64,000 bases of DNA, from the NCBI GenBank assembly GCA_934293575.1, contig CAKQYU010000009.1:31378-95377 (forward strand), given 5' to 3'. This DNA is from an uncultured Lachnospiraceae bacterium (GTDB lineage Bacteria > Bacillota > Clostridia > Lachnospirales > Lachnospiraceae). The notes beneath the pieces were generated by a model, which did not search any database, had not been told where the DNA came from, and was given only the letters and a program-made list of their open reading frames with translations. Position numbers and translations under genes: made by a program. Shown piece after piece: positions 43,692 to 52,538 of this stretch (position 1 is its first letter; the number at the start of each line of letters is the position of its first letter).

Positions 43692-44675
43692 ATGAATTAT
43701 CAAGAATTTTTACAATATATTAAGGACAATTTTTTGGGATATTTAAAAGATTATGAACAACGTCAGCTTGTGGGAAAAGATACGACTAAAGATTGTGACA
43801 ACAAGTACACGGTTGAACTGCATGAGATTACAAAGAACAATGGAATTAAGTTAGACGGATTGATTATTCGAAAGGATAATGAAAATATCAGTCCCAATAT
43901 TTATTTGAATTCCTATTTTGAGGATTATCAGTTGGGAACACCGATTACACGGATTATGGAAGAGATTGCAAAACAATATTTTACGATTGCGTCGGAACAC
44001 AGAATCAAAGTAGATAATCTGTTGGATTATAATGCAATCCGGAATCAGATTATTTTTCGATTGGTCAATTATGAGAAGAATCGGGAAGTTTTGAAAAAAT
44101 GTCCATATAAACGTTTCTTGGATTTGGCGGTTACCTATCGTTATATGGCGCAGAAGGATGAAAACGGAATTGCATCGTCTTTAATCAGTTATGATGAATT
44201 TTCAAACTGGGCAATTGAAGAGGAAGAGTTATACCGGATTGCATTGTTTAATACAATGCGGGAATTTCCGTGGCATATGGATTCTCTGGCAACCGTTATT
44301 TTGGACTGTCTGAAACGGACTTTGCCGGATGAAGCACATGAGGAGCTTTCGGAAGAATTTGCAATGCTTGAGGAAACAAAGGGTGGAGTGAATATGTATG
44401 TGTTATCCAATGACTCCGATTTGAATGGAGCCTCCTGTATTCTGTATGATTCCGTTATCCGGAATTTTGCAAGGGTTCAGGGAGGGAATATCATCATTTT
44501 ACCATCAAGCATACATGAGGTTATTTTAGTACCGGAGGAGGAAGATACGGATATTGAGTTTTTACAAAACCTTGTTATTGATGCAAATCAGAGTGCAGTC
44601 GGGTTGATTGATCTCTTATCCGATAGTGTGTATTATTATGATTTGGAACAGGATGAATTTCGTATCTATGGATAG
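43692..44675 (+). CDS. DUF5688 family protein
   Basis: A 327-residue cytoplasmic protein of the DUF5688 family, frequent in Lachnospiraceae and of unknown function. The N-terminal half is helical and charged (MNYQEFLQYIKDNFLGYLKD); the C-terminal half includes MYVLSNDSDLNGASCILYD and NIIILPSSIHEVILVP, a beta-rich part conserved in the family. ATG 43692 follows aaaaggag; the frame extends back to 43572 across the promoter and is not coding there. The gene has a strong promoter with an operator-like repeat, and the TetR gene starts 82 bases after its stop from a separate promoter. Confidence 0.7.
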   Translation: MNYQEFLQYIKDNFLGYLKDYEQRQLVGKDTTKDCDNKYTVELHEITKNNGIKLDGLIIRKDNENISPNIYLNSYFEDYQLGTPITRIMEEIAKQYFTIASEHRIKVDNLLDYNAIRNQIIFRLVNYEKNREVLKKCPYKRFLDLAVTYRYMAQKDENGIASSLISYDEFSNWAIEEEELYRIALFNTMREFPWHMDSLATVILDCLKRTLPDEAHEELSEEFAMLEETKGGVNMYVLSNDSDLNGASCILYDSVIRNFARVQGGNIIILPSSIHEVILVPEEEDTDIEFLQNLVIDANQSAVGLIDLLSDSVYYYDLEQDEFRIYG

Positions 44676-44685
44676 ACAGAATTAG

Positions 44686-44714
44686 TTGACAAAAAAATGG
44701 CCATGCCCTAAAAT
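44686..44714 (+). promoter_or_regulatory. Promoter of the TetR gene
   Basis: TTGACA (44686-44691), 17-base spacer, TAAAAT (44709-44714). The spacer contains the palindrome ATGGCCAT (44697-44704), a possible autoregulatory site. Confidence 0.7.
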
Positions 44715-44757
44715 AATTATTATTGTGAAGAAAAATTCATGTGTGTGGGGGTTACGT

Positions 44758-45345
44758 ATGAATAATAGTTTTGTAAATCGAAAGGACAGAATAGTTGCTT
44801 CCGCTATCGAAATCATCAGTGAGGCGGGCTTAGAGTCATTGACAACAAGAACACTAGCAATGAAGGAAAATATGTCTGAATCTTTGTTGTATCGATATTT
44901 TGGAGGTATTGATGAGGTGTTGGTAGAAGTTGTTGACACCTTTACAAGATTTGATAACAGTATTATAGCGACGATTCAGGAAAAAGATATTCCTCATTTT
45001 GATAAGGTAGTGGAATTGTTGAATGTCTTAGGAACTTACTATGGCGGTTATACCGAAATGGCGTCTTTGGTATTGAATTATGAAGGACTATTGCATAATG
45101 TGAATACAAGAGATGCAATTACGGAGTGCATATACTGTCGTACAAAGTTTGTAAGGGATGAATTGGCGGCTGCCATTGCAGAAGGCGAAATTATAGATTT
45201 ATTTACGCCGGAGGAATTATCAAACATTTTGTTTGGAAGTTGTACGAGAGATTTATTGAACCGTCGAATTGAAAATGACAGACGGACGCATGCAGATATT
45301 GCATCGGTAACAATCGAAAAACTTTCCGGTTTATTAAAAAAATAA
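44758..45345 (+). CDS. TetR/AcrR family transcriptional regulator
   Basis: A 195-residue repressor-type protein. The N-terminal helix-turn-helix is recognisable in RIVASAIEIISEAGLESLTTRTLA followed by MSESLLYRYFGGIDEV. The C-terminal ligand-binding part (about 60-195) is helical and not assignable to a ligand. ATG 44758 is used; the upstream site is unusual (tggggg), and an in-frame ATG at 44686 would start inside the promoter. No transporter or enzyme target lies next to it. Likely targets are its own promoter or the DUF5688 gene. Confidence 0.85.
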   Translation: MNNSFVNRKDRIVASAIEIISEAGLESLTTRTLAMKENMSESLLYRYFGGIDEVLVEVVDTFTRFDNSIIATIQEKDIPHFDKVVELLNVLGTYYGGYTEMASLVLNYEGLLHNVNTRDAITECIYCRTKFVRDELAAAIAEGEIIDLFTPEELSNILFGSCTRDLLNRRIENDRRTHADIASVTIEKLSGLLKK

Positions 45346-45381
45346 TTATCATAATATGAAAAATAGGACATGGAGGATGCT

Positions 45382-45783
45382 ATGAGAATATTAGTAGCGG
45401 ATGATGATTTTGCAAACAGGAGATTTCTTGAAAAGGTACTAGAACAATATGGTGAAGTAGCAGTGGTAGATAACGGAATATCTGCGGTTGATGAGGCTTC
45501 GACTGCTATGGCTGAAAGGCAGATGTTTGATTTGATTTGCTTAGACATTATGATGGCAAAGCTTGATGGATATAAGACACTTGAGGCAATTCGTGAAGCA
45601 GAGAAGAAGTATGATGTTCATGCGGAAGACCGGGCAAAAGTCGTTATGGTAAGTGCTTTGGACGAGGTTGTATTGGATAATATTCAGGTATGCAATGATT
45701 ATGATGCATATATCTGTAAACCGATTATAATTGAAAAATTTGATCAATTACTGAACAAAATGGGATTTTTCAAACAGGCATAA
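45382..45783 (+). CDS. Stand-alone response-regulator receiver domain
   Basis: A 133-residue CheY-like protein without output domain. Phosphorylation-site residues are present: acidic triad Asp7-Asp9 in VADDDF, phosphoacceptor Asp55 in LICLDIMM, Ser in VMVSALDE, and Lys in ICKPIIIEKF. No histidine kinase gene is in the window. ATG 45382 is chosen because ggagg lies seven bases before it. It sits between a TetR gene and rarA, with 14 bases to the latter. Single receiver domains can act in chemotaxis, phosphorelays or by protein binding; which applies cannot be seen. Confidence 0.88.
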   Translation: MRILVADDDFANRRFLEKVLEQYGEVAVVDNGISAVDEASTAMAERQMFDLICLDIMMAKLDGYKTLEAIREAEKKYDVHAEDRAKVVMVSALDEVVLDNIQVCNDYDAYICKPIIIEKFDQLLNKMGFFKQA

Positions 45784-45797
45784 TTAGGGTGATAGGT

Positions 45798-47120
45798 ATG
45801 GATTTATTTGATTATATGCGGGAAGCAAATATGGAAAAGGAATCTCCTCTGGCGAAAAGAATGAGACCAACAACTTTAGACGAGGTTGTTGGTCAAAAAC
45901 ATATTATAGGGAAAGATAAATTGCTATATCGTGCGATTATTGCGGATAAGCTTTCTTCTATTATTTTTTATGGACCACCGGGTACCGGTAAAACAACACT
46001 TGCAATGGTAATTGCCAATACAACAAGTTCTGTTTTTCAGTCGCTGAACGCAACAACTGCCGGAAAAAAGGATATGGAGGCGGTTGTTCAGGAAGCCAAG
46101 AATAATTACGGAATGTACCAGAAAAAGACTATATTATTCATTGATGAGATACATCGGTTTAATAAGGCACAACAGGATTATCTGTTGCCGTTTGTAGAAG
46201 ACGGAACCATTATTTTGATTGGAGCAACAACAGAAAATCCGTATTTTGAGGTCAATAAGGCATTGCTATCACGTTCCCATATATTCCGGTTAGAGGCATT
46301 GCAGGCAGAGGATATAAAACAACTGATTAAGCGTGCCGTGTATGACAAAGAAAAAGGAATGGGAGCCTATCATGCAGACATATCAGACGATGCGTTGAAT
46401 TTTTTGGCTGATGTGAGTGGTGGAGATGCCAGAAATGCATTAAATGCCGTTGAGATTGGTATTTTGACAACGAAGCCATCTGAGGATGGAGTGATACATA
46501 TAACATTAGAGGTCGCGGAAGAATGTATCCAGCAAAGAGCAATTCGTTTTGATAAGGACGGAGACAGTCATTATGATACCATATCGGCATTTATCAAAAG
46601 CATGCGTGGTTCCGATCCGGATGCGGCGGTTTTTTATTTAGCGAAGATGTTAGAGGCCGGTGAAAGTGTTACCTTTATTGCAAGAAGAATTATGATTTGT
46701 GCTTGTGAAGATGTTGGATTGGCAGATCCACAGGCAATTCAGGTTGCGGTTGCATGTTCGCAGGCAGTTGAAAGGGTTGGTATGCCGGAGGCACAGATTA
46801 TTCTGGCAAATGCGGCATTGTATGTGGCAGGAGCACCAAAGTCTAATGCGGTTGTTAATGCGATTTCTGAGGCTATGGAGACGGTTCGAAGCAGAGACAC
46901 AGGTGTAGTTCCTCCGTATTTACGGGATGCACATTATGAAGGTTCAAAGGAGTTAGGTCATGTAGGTTATCTGTATCCGCATAATTATCCGGATAATTTT
47001 GTACAACAACAATATCTGCCGGATGTCATAAAAGACGTTTCTTTTTATCATCCATCGGAGAACGGATATGAAAAGAAAGTCAAAGACCGGTTGGAATACC
47101 TACATAAAAAAACATTTTAA
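45798..47120 (+). CDS. rarA: Replication-associated recombination protein A (MgsA/RarA)
   Basis: AAA+ ATPase of the clamp-loader group acting at stalled replication forks. The 440-residue protein has PLAKRMRPTTLDEVVGQKHI, Walker A FYGPPGTGKTTLA, Walker B ILFIDEIHRFNKAQQD, sensor 1 LIGATTENPYF, and the C-terminal tetramerisation domain (AVFYLAKMLEAGE, RDAHYEGSKELGHVGYLYPH). All motifs are intact. ATG 45798 has agggtgat upstream. A small membrane-protein gene follows after 14 bases. Confidence 0.95.
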   Translation: MDLFDYMREANMEKESPLAKRMRPTTLDEVVGQKHIIGKDKLLYRAIIADKLSSIIFYGPPGTGKTTLAMVIANTTSSVFQSLNATTAGKKDMEAVVQEAKNNYGMYQKKTILFIDEIHRFNKAQQDYLLPFVEDGTIILIGATTENPYFEVNKALLSRSHIFRLEALQAEDIKQLIKRAVYDKEKGMGAYHADISDDALNFLADVSGGDARNALNAVEIGILTTKPSEDGVIHITLEVAEECIQQRAIRFDKDGDSHYDTISAFIKSMRGSDPDAAVFYLAKMLEAGESVTFIARRIMICACEDVGLADPQAIQVAVACSQAVERVGMPEAQIILANAALYVAGAPKSNAVVNAISEAMETVRSRDTGVVPPYLRDAHYEGSKELGHVGYLYPHNYPDNFVQQQYLPDVIKDVSFYHPSENGYEKKVKDRLEYLHKKTF

Positions 47121-47134
47121 GATTTGGAGCGTAT

Positions 47135-47332
47135 ATGGATAAATATAAAAAAATCAGACAAATTGTGGCATGGATTACAGTAATCTGCATCATTGCTATT
47201 ATTCTTATAACTTTATATTGTGCAATTACTGGCAGCCGGTATTTTTTCGGATTTTTATATCTGATGTTGGTTGTTCCGGTTATTTTATGGATTTTTATGT
47301 GGATTTATAAAGTGATTTCAAAGAAAGAATGA
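47135..47332 (+). CDS. Small two-helix membrane protein
   Basis: A 65-residue protein of unknown family. It starts MDKYKKIRQIVAW and has two hydrophobic helices (about 9-31 and 36-59) with a short loop SRYFFGF and a positively charged end KVISKKE, consistent with an inner-membrane hairpin. ATG 47135 follows ttggagc. It is probably the last gene of the rarA unit. No terminator was found, but the next gene has its own strong promoter. Confidence 0.6.
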   Translation: MDKYKKIRQIVAWITVICIIAIILITLYCAITGSRYFFGFLYLMLVVPVILWIFMWIYKVISKKE

Positions 47333-47346
47333 AGTTTTTTTCAATC

Positions 47347-47375
47347 TTGAAATGAACACGATTATTTGGTATAAT
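47347..47375 (+). promoter_or_regulatory. Strong sigma-A-like promoter
   Basis: TTGAAA (47347-47352), 17-base spacer, TATAAT (47370-47375) with extended TGG, about 60 bases before the SEC-C gene. Confidence 0.8.
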
Positions 47376-47435
47376 GCAGTTTGTTGTATGCTTATATGAC
47401 ATTTATACTTTATTTTGAAAAGGATGGTAAAACAA

Positions 47436-47945
47436 ATGAGTTTATTAAAGGATTGGCGTGAATACGCTTATGGCCAGATGGATGATAGAACAAAAGTTGG
47501 TCAGCAGTTTTGGTTTAACTATTTTAGTGTAGAGCAGGGTATTTATAAGCTGTTGTTGTCTAATCCGGAAGAAGTTGTTACAGGAACGGTAAAGGAACTT
47601 GCAGAAAAGTACGAAACAACAGTTTTATTTATGACAGGTTTCTTAGATGGTATTGATGAAAGTTTGAAGACTCCGAATAACATTGAAGAGATGGAAGAGG
47701 ATACAGAAGTTTCTTTAGATGTTGATTTGGAGAAATTATATCGTAATATGGTTGGTTGTCAGGCTGACTGGTTATATAATTTGGAAGAGTGGGATGCTAT
47801 TTTCCCAAAAGAGAAACGTGACGAATTATATAAGGCTGAAAAGAGTTCAAAGACAGTTGTAAAACCACCAAAAATCGGACGTAATGATCCATGTCCTTGT
47901 GGAAGCGGCAAGAAATACAAACAGTGCTGCGGTAAGAATCATTAA
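47436..47945 (+). CDS. SEC-C motif protein
   Basis: A 170-residue protein ending in a SEC-C zinc motif (RNDPCPCGSGKKYKQCCG), the same module that ends SecA and binds zinc and ribosomes or SecB. The first 120 residues are helical and acidic and not assignable (MSLLKDWREYAYGQM, then EEVVTGTVKELAEKYETT). It is not SecA. ATG 47436 lies about ten bases after aaaggatgg. Own promoter and a hairpin behind it suggest a single-gene transcript. A role in translation or protein targeting is only suggested by the motif and by gltX next to it. Confidence 0.7.
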   Translation: MSLLKDWREYAYGQMDDRTKVGQQFWFNYFSVEQGIYKLLLSNPEEVVTGTVKELAEKYETTVLFMTGFLDGIDESLKTPNNIEEMEEDTEVSLDVDLEKLYRNMVGCQADWLYNLEEWDAIFPKEKRDELYKAEKSSKTVVKPPKIGRNDPCPCGSGKKYKQCCGKNH

Positions 47946-47958
47946 TAACAAAGATTAT

Positions 47959-47995
47959 AAAAAGAGTTAAACATTTTATATGTATAACTCTTTTT
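47959..47995 (+). terminator. Intrinsic terminator after the SEC-C gene
   Basis: AAAAAGAGTTA (47959-47969) pairs with TAACTCTTTTT (47985-47995), 15-base loop; the T-run is within the 3' arm. Confidence 0.75.
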
Positions 47996-48033
47996 GTGCA
48001 ATAATTGATAAAAGAAAAGGAATAGGAAAGAAT

Positions 48034-49500
48034 ATGAGTAAAATTAGAACAAGATTTGCTCCAAGTCCAACCGGACGGATGCATGTCGGAAATTTAAGAA
48101 CAGCCCTTTATGCATATTTGGTTGCAAAGCATGAAGACGGAGATTTTGTATTACGAATTGAGGATACCGATCAGGAGCGGTTACAGGAAGGTGCAGTTGA
48201 CATTATTTATCGTACCATGAAGGGTACAAAGCTGTTACATGACGAAGGACCGGATAAAGATGGAGGTTACGGCCCATATGTTCAGAGTGAACGTGTAAAA
48301 CAGGGTATTTACATGAAGTATGCAAAGGAATTGGTTGATAAAGGTGAGGCATACTATTGTTTTTGTGATAAAGAACGTCTTGACAACTTAAAAGAAGAAG
48401 TTGTAGATGGAAAGTCTATCCGTAAGTATGATAAACATTGCCTGCATTTAAGCAAGGAAGAGATAGAGGAAAAATTAAATTCCGGTATTCCTTATGTAAT
48501 TCGTCAAAATGTACCGGAAGATGGAGAAACCAGTTTTGAGGATGAATTATATGGAACAATTACGGTTCCGAACAGTGAGTTGGATGATATGATTTTAATT
48601 AAATCGGACGGATATCCTACTTACAATTTCGCCAATGTAGTGGATGATCATTTAATGAAGATTACCCATGTTGTAAGAGGTCAGGAATATTTATCCTCAT
48701 CTCCAAAATATAATCGTTTATATCAGGCATTTGGATGGGAAGTTCCGGCTTATATTCATTGTCCGACCATTACGAATGAAGAACATCAGAAGCTTTCAAA
48801 ACGTAGCGGACATTCTTCTTATGAAGATTTATTGGAACAGGGATTTTTGTCGGAAGCAATTGTAAATTTTGTTGCTTTACTTGGTTGGAGTCCGGAATCA
48901 AATCAGGAAATCTTTTCATTGGAGGAACTGGTAAAGGAATTTGACTATCATCATATTTCAAAATCACCGGCTGTCTTTGATATGGTTAAGTTAAAATGGA
49001 TGAACGGTGAATATATTAAGGCAATGGATTTTGACACCTTTAAGGAAATGGCAATGCCGTACTTGAATGAGGTGGTTACAAAGGATGTTAAAAAGGATGC
49101 AATCCTTGAACTGGTCAAAACAAGAATTGAAATCTTCCCTGATATAAAGGATTTGGTTGATTTCTTTGAGGAATTGCCGGACTATGATATCAATATGTAT
49201 GTGCATAAGAAAATGAAAACCAATTTGGAAAATTCATTGGAAATTCTACGTGAAGAATACGAAGTATTAAAACAGGTAGAAGATTGGTCATTTGATGTTT
49301 TGCATGATACCTTGATGGATTACATTGCAAAGAAAGAAATTAAGAACGGTACAGGCTTATGGCCGGTTCGTACGGCTGTATCCGGAAAGCAGATGACACC
49401 GGGTGGTGCATTTGAAATTATGGATATTCTCGGTAAGGAAGAATCCTTAAGAAGAATAGAAACCGGTATCCGGAAATTAGAAGAGGGACAGAATGCCTGA
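48034..49500 (+). CDS. gltX: Glutamyl-tRNA synthetase
   Basis: Class I aminoacyl-tRNA synthetase charging tRNA with glutamate. The 488-residue protein has the HIGH-type motif in FAPSPTGRMHVGNLRTALY, a Cys-containing insert (YYCFCDKERL), and the KMSKS-type motif as KLSKRSG. ATG 48034 is chosen by aggaaag upstream and by family N-termini beginning with (S)KIRTRFAPSP; the longer frame from 47980 runs through the terminator. The stop overlaps the following helicase gene by 8 bases. Whether it also charges tRNA-Gln for amidation cannot be told here. Confidence 0.95.
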   Translation: MSKIRTRFAPSPTGRMHVGNLRTALYAYLVAKHEDGDFVLRIEDTDQERLQEGAVDIIYRTMKGTKLLHDEGPDKDGGYGPYVQSERVKQGIYMKYAKELVDKGEAYYCFCDKERLDNLKEEVVDGKSIRKYDKHCLHLSKEEIEEKLNSGIPYVIRQNVPEDGETSFEDELYGTITVPNSELDDMILIKSDGYPTYNFANVVDDHLMKITHVVRGQEYLSSSPKYNRLYQAFGWEVPAYIHCPTITNEEHQKLSKRSGHSSYEDLLEQGFLSEAIVNFVALLGWSPESNQEIFSLEELVKEFDYHHISKSPAVFDMVKLKWMNGEYIKAMDFDTFKEMAMPYLNEVVTKDVKKDAILELVKTRIEIFPDIKDLVDFFEELPDYDINMYVHKKMKTNLENSLEILREEYEVLKQVEDWSFDVLHDTLMDYIAKKEIKNGTGLWPVRTAVSGKQMTPGGAFEIMDILGKEESLRRIETGIRKLEEGQNA

Positions 49501-51361
49501 GTTTAATTTATCGCAGAAAAAGGCGATTCATACAGTAGATGGACCTGTATTATGCTTAGCTGGACCGGGGAGTGGAAAAACCACTTCCATGGTTCACCGG
49601 ATTTTATATATGATTGAGGAAAAGAAAATTTCTCCATCCAATATTCTTGTAATTACATTTACAAGGGCAAGTGCAAAAGAAATGCAGGAACGTTTTTATA
49701 ATCTTGTGGAACATGATAGAAAGGGATGTACCTTTGGTACATTTCATTCCGTGTTCTTTTCTATTTTAAGAACTGCTTATGGCTATCAGGGCAGTAATAT
49801 TCTCATGGAAAATGAAAAATACAATATCATACGTGATTTGGTACGCCACATGGAGTTGGAATGTGATGATGAGGACGAAACCGTTACATCCATCATTGCG
49901 GAAATCGGTATGATGAAATCCGACATGATACCGTTAGAGCATTTTTATTCATCCTGTGTGGGAGAAGAAGTATTCCGGGATATCTATCATCAGTATCAGC
50001 AGCTTATAATGAAAAACAACAAATTAGATTTTGATGACATGATGGTGTTGTGTTATGAGTTGTTGAAGGAACGAGGGGACATCCTTTCTGCCTTACAAAG
50101 AAAATACCAATATATATTGGTTGACGAGTTTCAGGATATCAACCGGATTCAATATGAAATTACCAAAATGCTTGCAGCTTTACACAATAATTTATTTATT
50201 GTCGGAGATGATGATCAGAGTATCTACGGATTTCGTGGTTCAAGACCGGAAATTATGATGAAATTCAAAGAGGATTATCCGGAGGCTACGGAGATTTTAC
50301 TGGATACGAACTATCGATGCAGTAGAAATATTACAGAAGGTGCACTTAGGGTTATTCAACATAACCGGATTCGTTTTTCCAAAAAGATTGTCAGTGCAAA
50401 GGATTATGAGGAACCCATCCGGATACATCATATGAAAACGATGCGGGAGGAACATCAGCATTTATTGAATTGTCTGCAACAATACAAGAAAATGGGGATT
50501 CCCTACGAAGAAATGGCAATTATTATGCGGACAAATGTGCAGGCGGGGAATGTTGTCCGTTTACTGATGTCTTATAATATACCGTTTCGGGTAAGAGACA
50601 GTGTTCCGTGTATTTTTGACCATTTTGCGGTAAAGAATATATTGGATTATATCAGGGCGGCAATGGGAATACGGGAACGGGCATTGTTTTTGCGAATAAT
50701 TAACAAGCCAAACCGTTATATTGCAAGGGATTCTTTGTCTGAGCCACAATTTGATTTTGAACGGATGAAAAGGAAATACCAAAACAAAGACTGGGCAGTT
50801 GATAATTTAGAACAACTGGAATATGATTTACAGCTTCTTTCTTCTTTGAAACCATATGCAGCCATTCATTTTATAAGAAATTCCATCGGATATGACAGTT
50901 ATCTGGAAGAATACTGTGATTACCGGCATATGAATATAGAAGAAATATACGGAATTTTGGATGAGGTTCAGGAAATGGCGAAACAATACAAAACATTTGT
51001 CCAATTTTTAGAAGGAATTGAGCAGTATCGGATTCAGTTTGAAGAAAAAATCAAAAAAGAAAAGGATAAAAAAAGTCAGGGAATCACGATAACGACTATG
51101 CACAGTGCAAAAGGATTGGAATATGACGTTGTATTTATTATAGAAGCAAATGAAGGTATGACGCCATACAAAAAGGCAACCAAGCCGGATGAATTGGAAG
51201 AGGAACGCCGGATGTTTTATGTTGCCATGACAAGAGCCAGACATCATCTGCATATATATGAAGTGAAGGATTATTACAACAAAGAATTGCAGCCGTCCAG
51301 ATTTTTACTGGAGATTAATACTGTTCGTACAGAAAGTCAGAAAGAAATGCAGACAGATTAA
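49493..51361 (+). CDS. UvrD/Rep-type superfamily I DNA helicase
   Basis: ATP-dependent 3'-5' DNA helicase. The 622-residue protein has motif I LAGPGSGKTTSMVHR, motif Ia VITFTRASAKEM, motif II LVDEFQDINRIQY, motif III GDDDQSIYGFRGSR, motif IV region ILLDTNYRC, motif V ITTMHSAKGLEYDVVFI and motif VI EEERRMFYVAMTRAR. It is about 100 residues shorter than PcrA/UvrD and lacks the C-terminal Tudor-like extension, so it is likely a second, accessory helicase. The start overlaps gltX. Its last 47 bases overlap the convergent subtilase gene on the other strand. Confidence 0.9.
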   Translation: MPEFNLSQKKAIHTVDGPVLCLAGPGSGKTTSMVHRILYMIEEKKISPSNILVITFTRASAKEMQERFYNLVEHDRKGCTFGTFHSVFFSILRTAYGYQGSNILMENEKYNIIRDLVRHMELECDDEDETVTSIIAEIGMMKSDMIPLEHFYSSCVGEEVFRDIYHQYQQLIMKNNKLDFDDMMVLCYELLKERGDILSALQRKYQYILVDEFQDINRIQYEITKMLAALHNNLFIVGDDDQSIYGFRGSRPEIMMKFKEDYPEATEILLDTNYRCSRNITEGALRVIQHNRIRFSKKIVSAKDYEEPIRIHHMKTMREEHQHLLNCLQQYKKMGIPYEEMAIIMRTNVQAGNVVRLLMSYNIPFRVRDSVPCIFDHFAVKNILDYIRAAMGIRERALFLRIINKPNRYIARDSLSEPQFDFERMKRKYQNKDWAVDNLEQLEYDLQLLSSLKPYAAIHFIRNSIGYDSYLEEYCDYRHMNIEEIYGILDEVQEMAKQYKTFVQFLEGIEQYRIQFEEKIKKEKDKKSQGITITTMHSAKGLEYDVVFIIEANEGMTPYKKATKPDELEEERRMFYVAMTRARHHLHIYEVKDYYNKELQPSRFLLEINTVRTESQKEMQTD

Positions 51362-52187
51362 AAGCACCTGCACCCTGCATATAATAAGGCATATAATGAA
51401 TCGGTCTGGCGCAATTCATCAAATGCAGTTTGACATCTTCATTGGTCAGATTTTCATTTAATTGCAATAAAAGAGCGATACTTCCGCTGATAAATGGCAC
51501 TGACATTGAGGTGCCATTTTTTATTTGGTATCCTTTTTGCGGTTTGGTACTTAATATATGCATACCCGGTGCCATGATTTCCGGTTTTGTGATATAGGGT
51601 CTTATGGCTCCGGAGGAACTGAAATTTTTCCCGTCATAGGAACCGACTGTGATTACATCTTTACATGTTCCGGGAGTTGTAACGGAGTTGGGATTTGGTC
51701 CGTTGTTTCCTGCAGAACAACATACAATGACACCTTTGTCCCATAGCTTTTGTACCCAGTCATTTAACGTGTTTTGTTCCTGATTCAGTTCTAAGGTATT
51801 ACCTCCGATAGAAATGTTGACAATCCGGATGTGATAGATGTCTATATGTTCAAGAATCCATTGGATTCCTTCAATAAAATTGCTTACGGATCCATCGCCG
51901 TTTTCATCCAATATTTTAATCGGTATCAGATTTGCCTGTGGTGCAATTCCAATTTTTGAGGATTGAATAATTCCGGCAACATGTGTGCCGTGTGAACAAT
52001 CATCATACGGATACCGCTTGTAATGAACGGTGTCATAAAAATCCAAAATACGGTTTTTGTTAAAATCCTCATGCAGATATAATCCGGAATCCAAAATTGC
52101 AATGGTAATATTTTTACCGGTAATTCCCAATTGATGATAATACACTGCGTTTGTTATTTGATTTGGAATTTTGACGGATTTTGACAT
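51315..52187 (-). CDS. Intracellular subtilisin-like serine protease (S8)
   Basis: A 290-residue subtilase with the full catalytic triad: Asp in TIAILDSGLY, His in DDCSHGTHVAGII, and Ser in IKNGTSMSVPFISG, plus the oxyanion Asn in CSAGNNGPNP. No signal peptide and only a short N-terminal extension are present, so it resembles intracellular subtilisins (IspA type). Start at 52187 is set by gaggtg upstream on the minus strand. The gene converges with the helicase gene, and the two coding regions overlap by 47 bases at their ends without a terminator between them. Confidence 0.92.
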   Translation of the reverse strand: MSKSVKIPNQITNAVYYHQLGITGKNITIAILDSGLYLHEDFNKNRILDFYDTVHYKRYPYDDCSHGTHVAGIIQSSKIGIAPQANLIPIKILDENGDGSVSNFIEGIQWILEHIDIYHIRIVNISIGGNTLELNQEQNTLNDWVQKLWDKGVIVCCSAGNNGPNPNSVTTPGTCKDVITVGSYDGKNFSSSGAIRPYITKPEIMAPGMHILSTKPQKGYQIKNGTSMSVPFISGSIALLLQLNENLTNEDVKLHLMNCARPIHYMPYYMQGAGAFNLSAFLSDFLYEQY

Positions 52188-52202
52188 GTGGCACCTCAAT
52201 AC

Positions 52203-52231
52203 TTTACAAACAGGTTGTTTTCGATTATATT
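52203..52231 (+). promoter_or_regulatory. Possible promoter for the 52304-54273 genes
   Basis: TTTACA (52203-52208), 17-base spacer, TATATT (52226-52231). Confidence 0.45.
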
Positions 52232-52303
52232 CATACTATATGAAGACAAGAGGTAAATCGTTAATCGATATCAAATATATTTAAGAGAGAAATGGGGTAT
52301 ATT

Positions 52304-52525
52304 ATGTTAAAACGGGCAATTCGCATAGAATTAGATCAATGTCTGATGGAGTTGAAAATCAATCTTGAAAACAATTATAAGGATCTGGCGCATGATGCAT
52401 TAAAACAGCTTCATGAGAAGTTGGAAACCTTTTACCAAAACGGTTCCATCAAAGAAAAGGATTATAAAAAATATAAGAAAATAGCAGATGATTATTCGGT
52501 TCAGCTAAAGAATTATCATCATTAA
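52304..52525 (+). CDS. Small helical protein of unknown function
   Basis: A 73-residue charged helical protein (MLKRAIRIELDQCLMELKIN...) without membrane segment or known motif; two helices of coiled-coil character seem likely. The start may be ATG 52304 or ATG 52292; ggggtat lies seven bases before the former, while gagagaa lies just before the latter. It is 13 bases ahead of the zinc-type lipoprotein gene and probably cotranscribed. Confidence 0.55.
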   Translation: MLKRAIRIELDQCLMELKINLENNYKDLAHDALKQLHEKLETFYQNGSIKEKDYKKYKKIADDYSVQLKNYHH

Positions 52526-52538
52526 TAAAGGAGTATTT

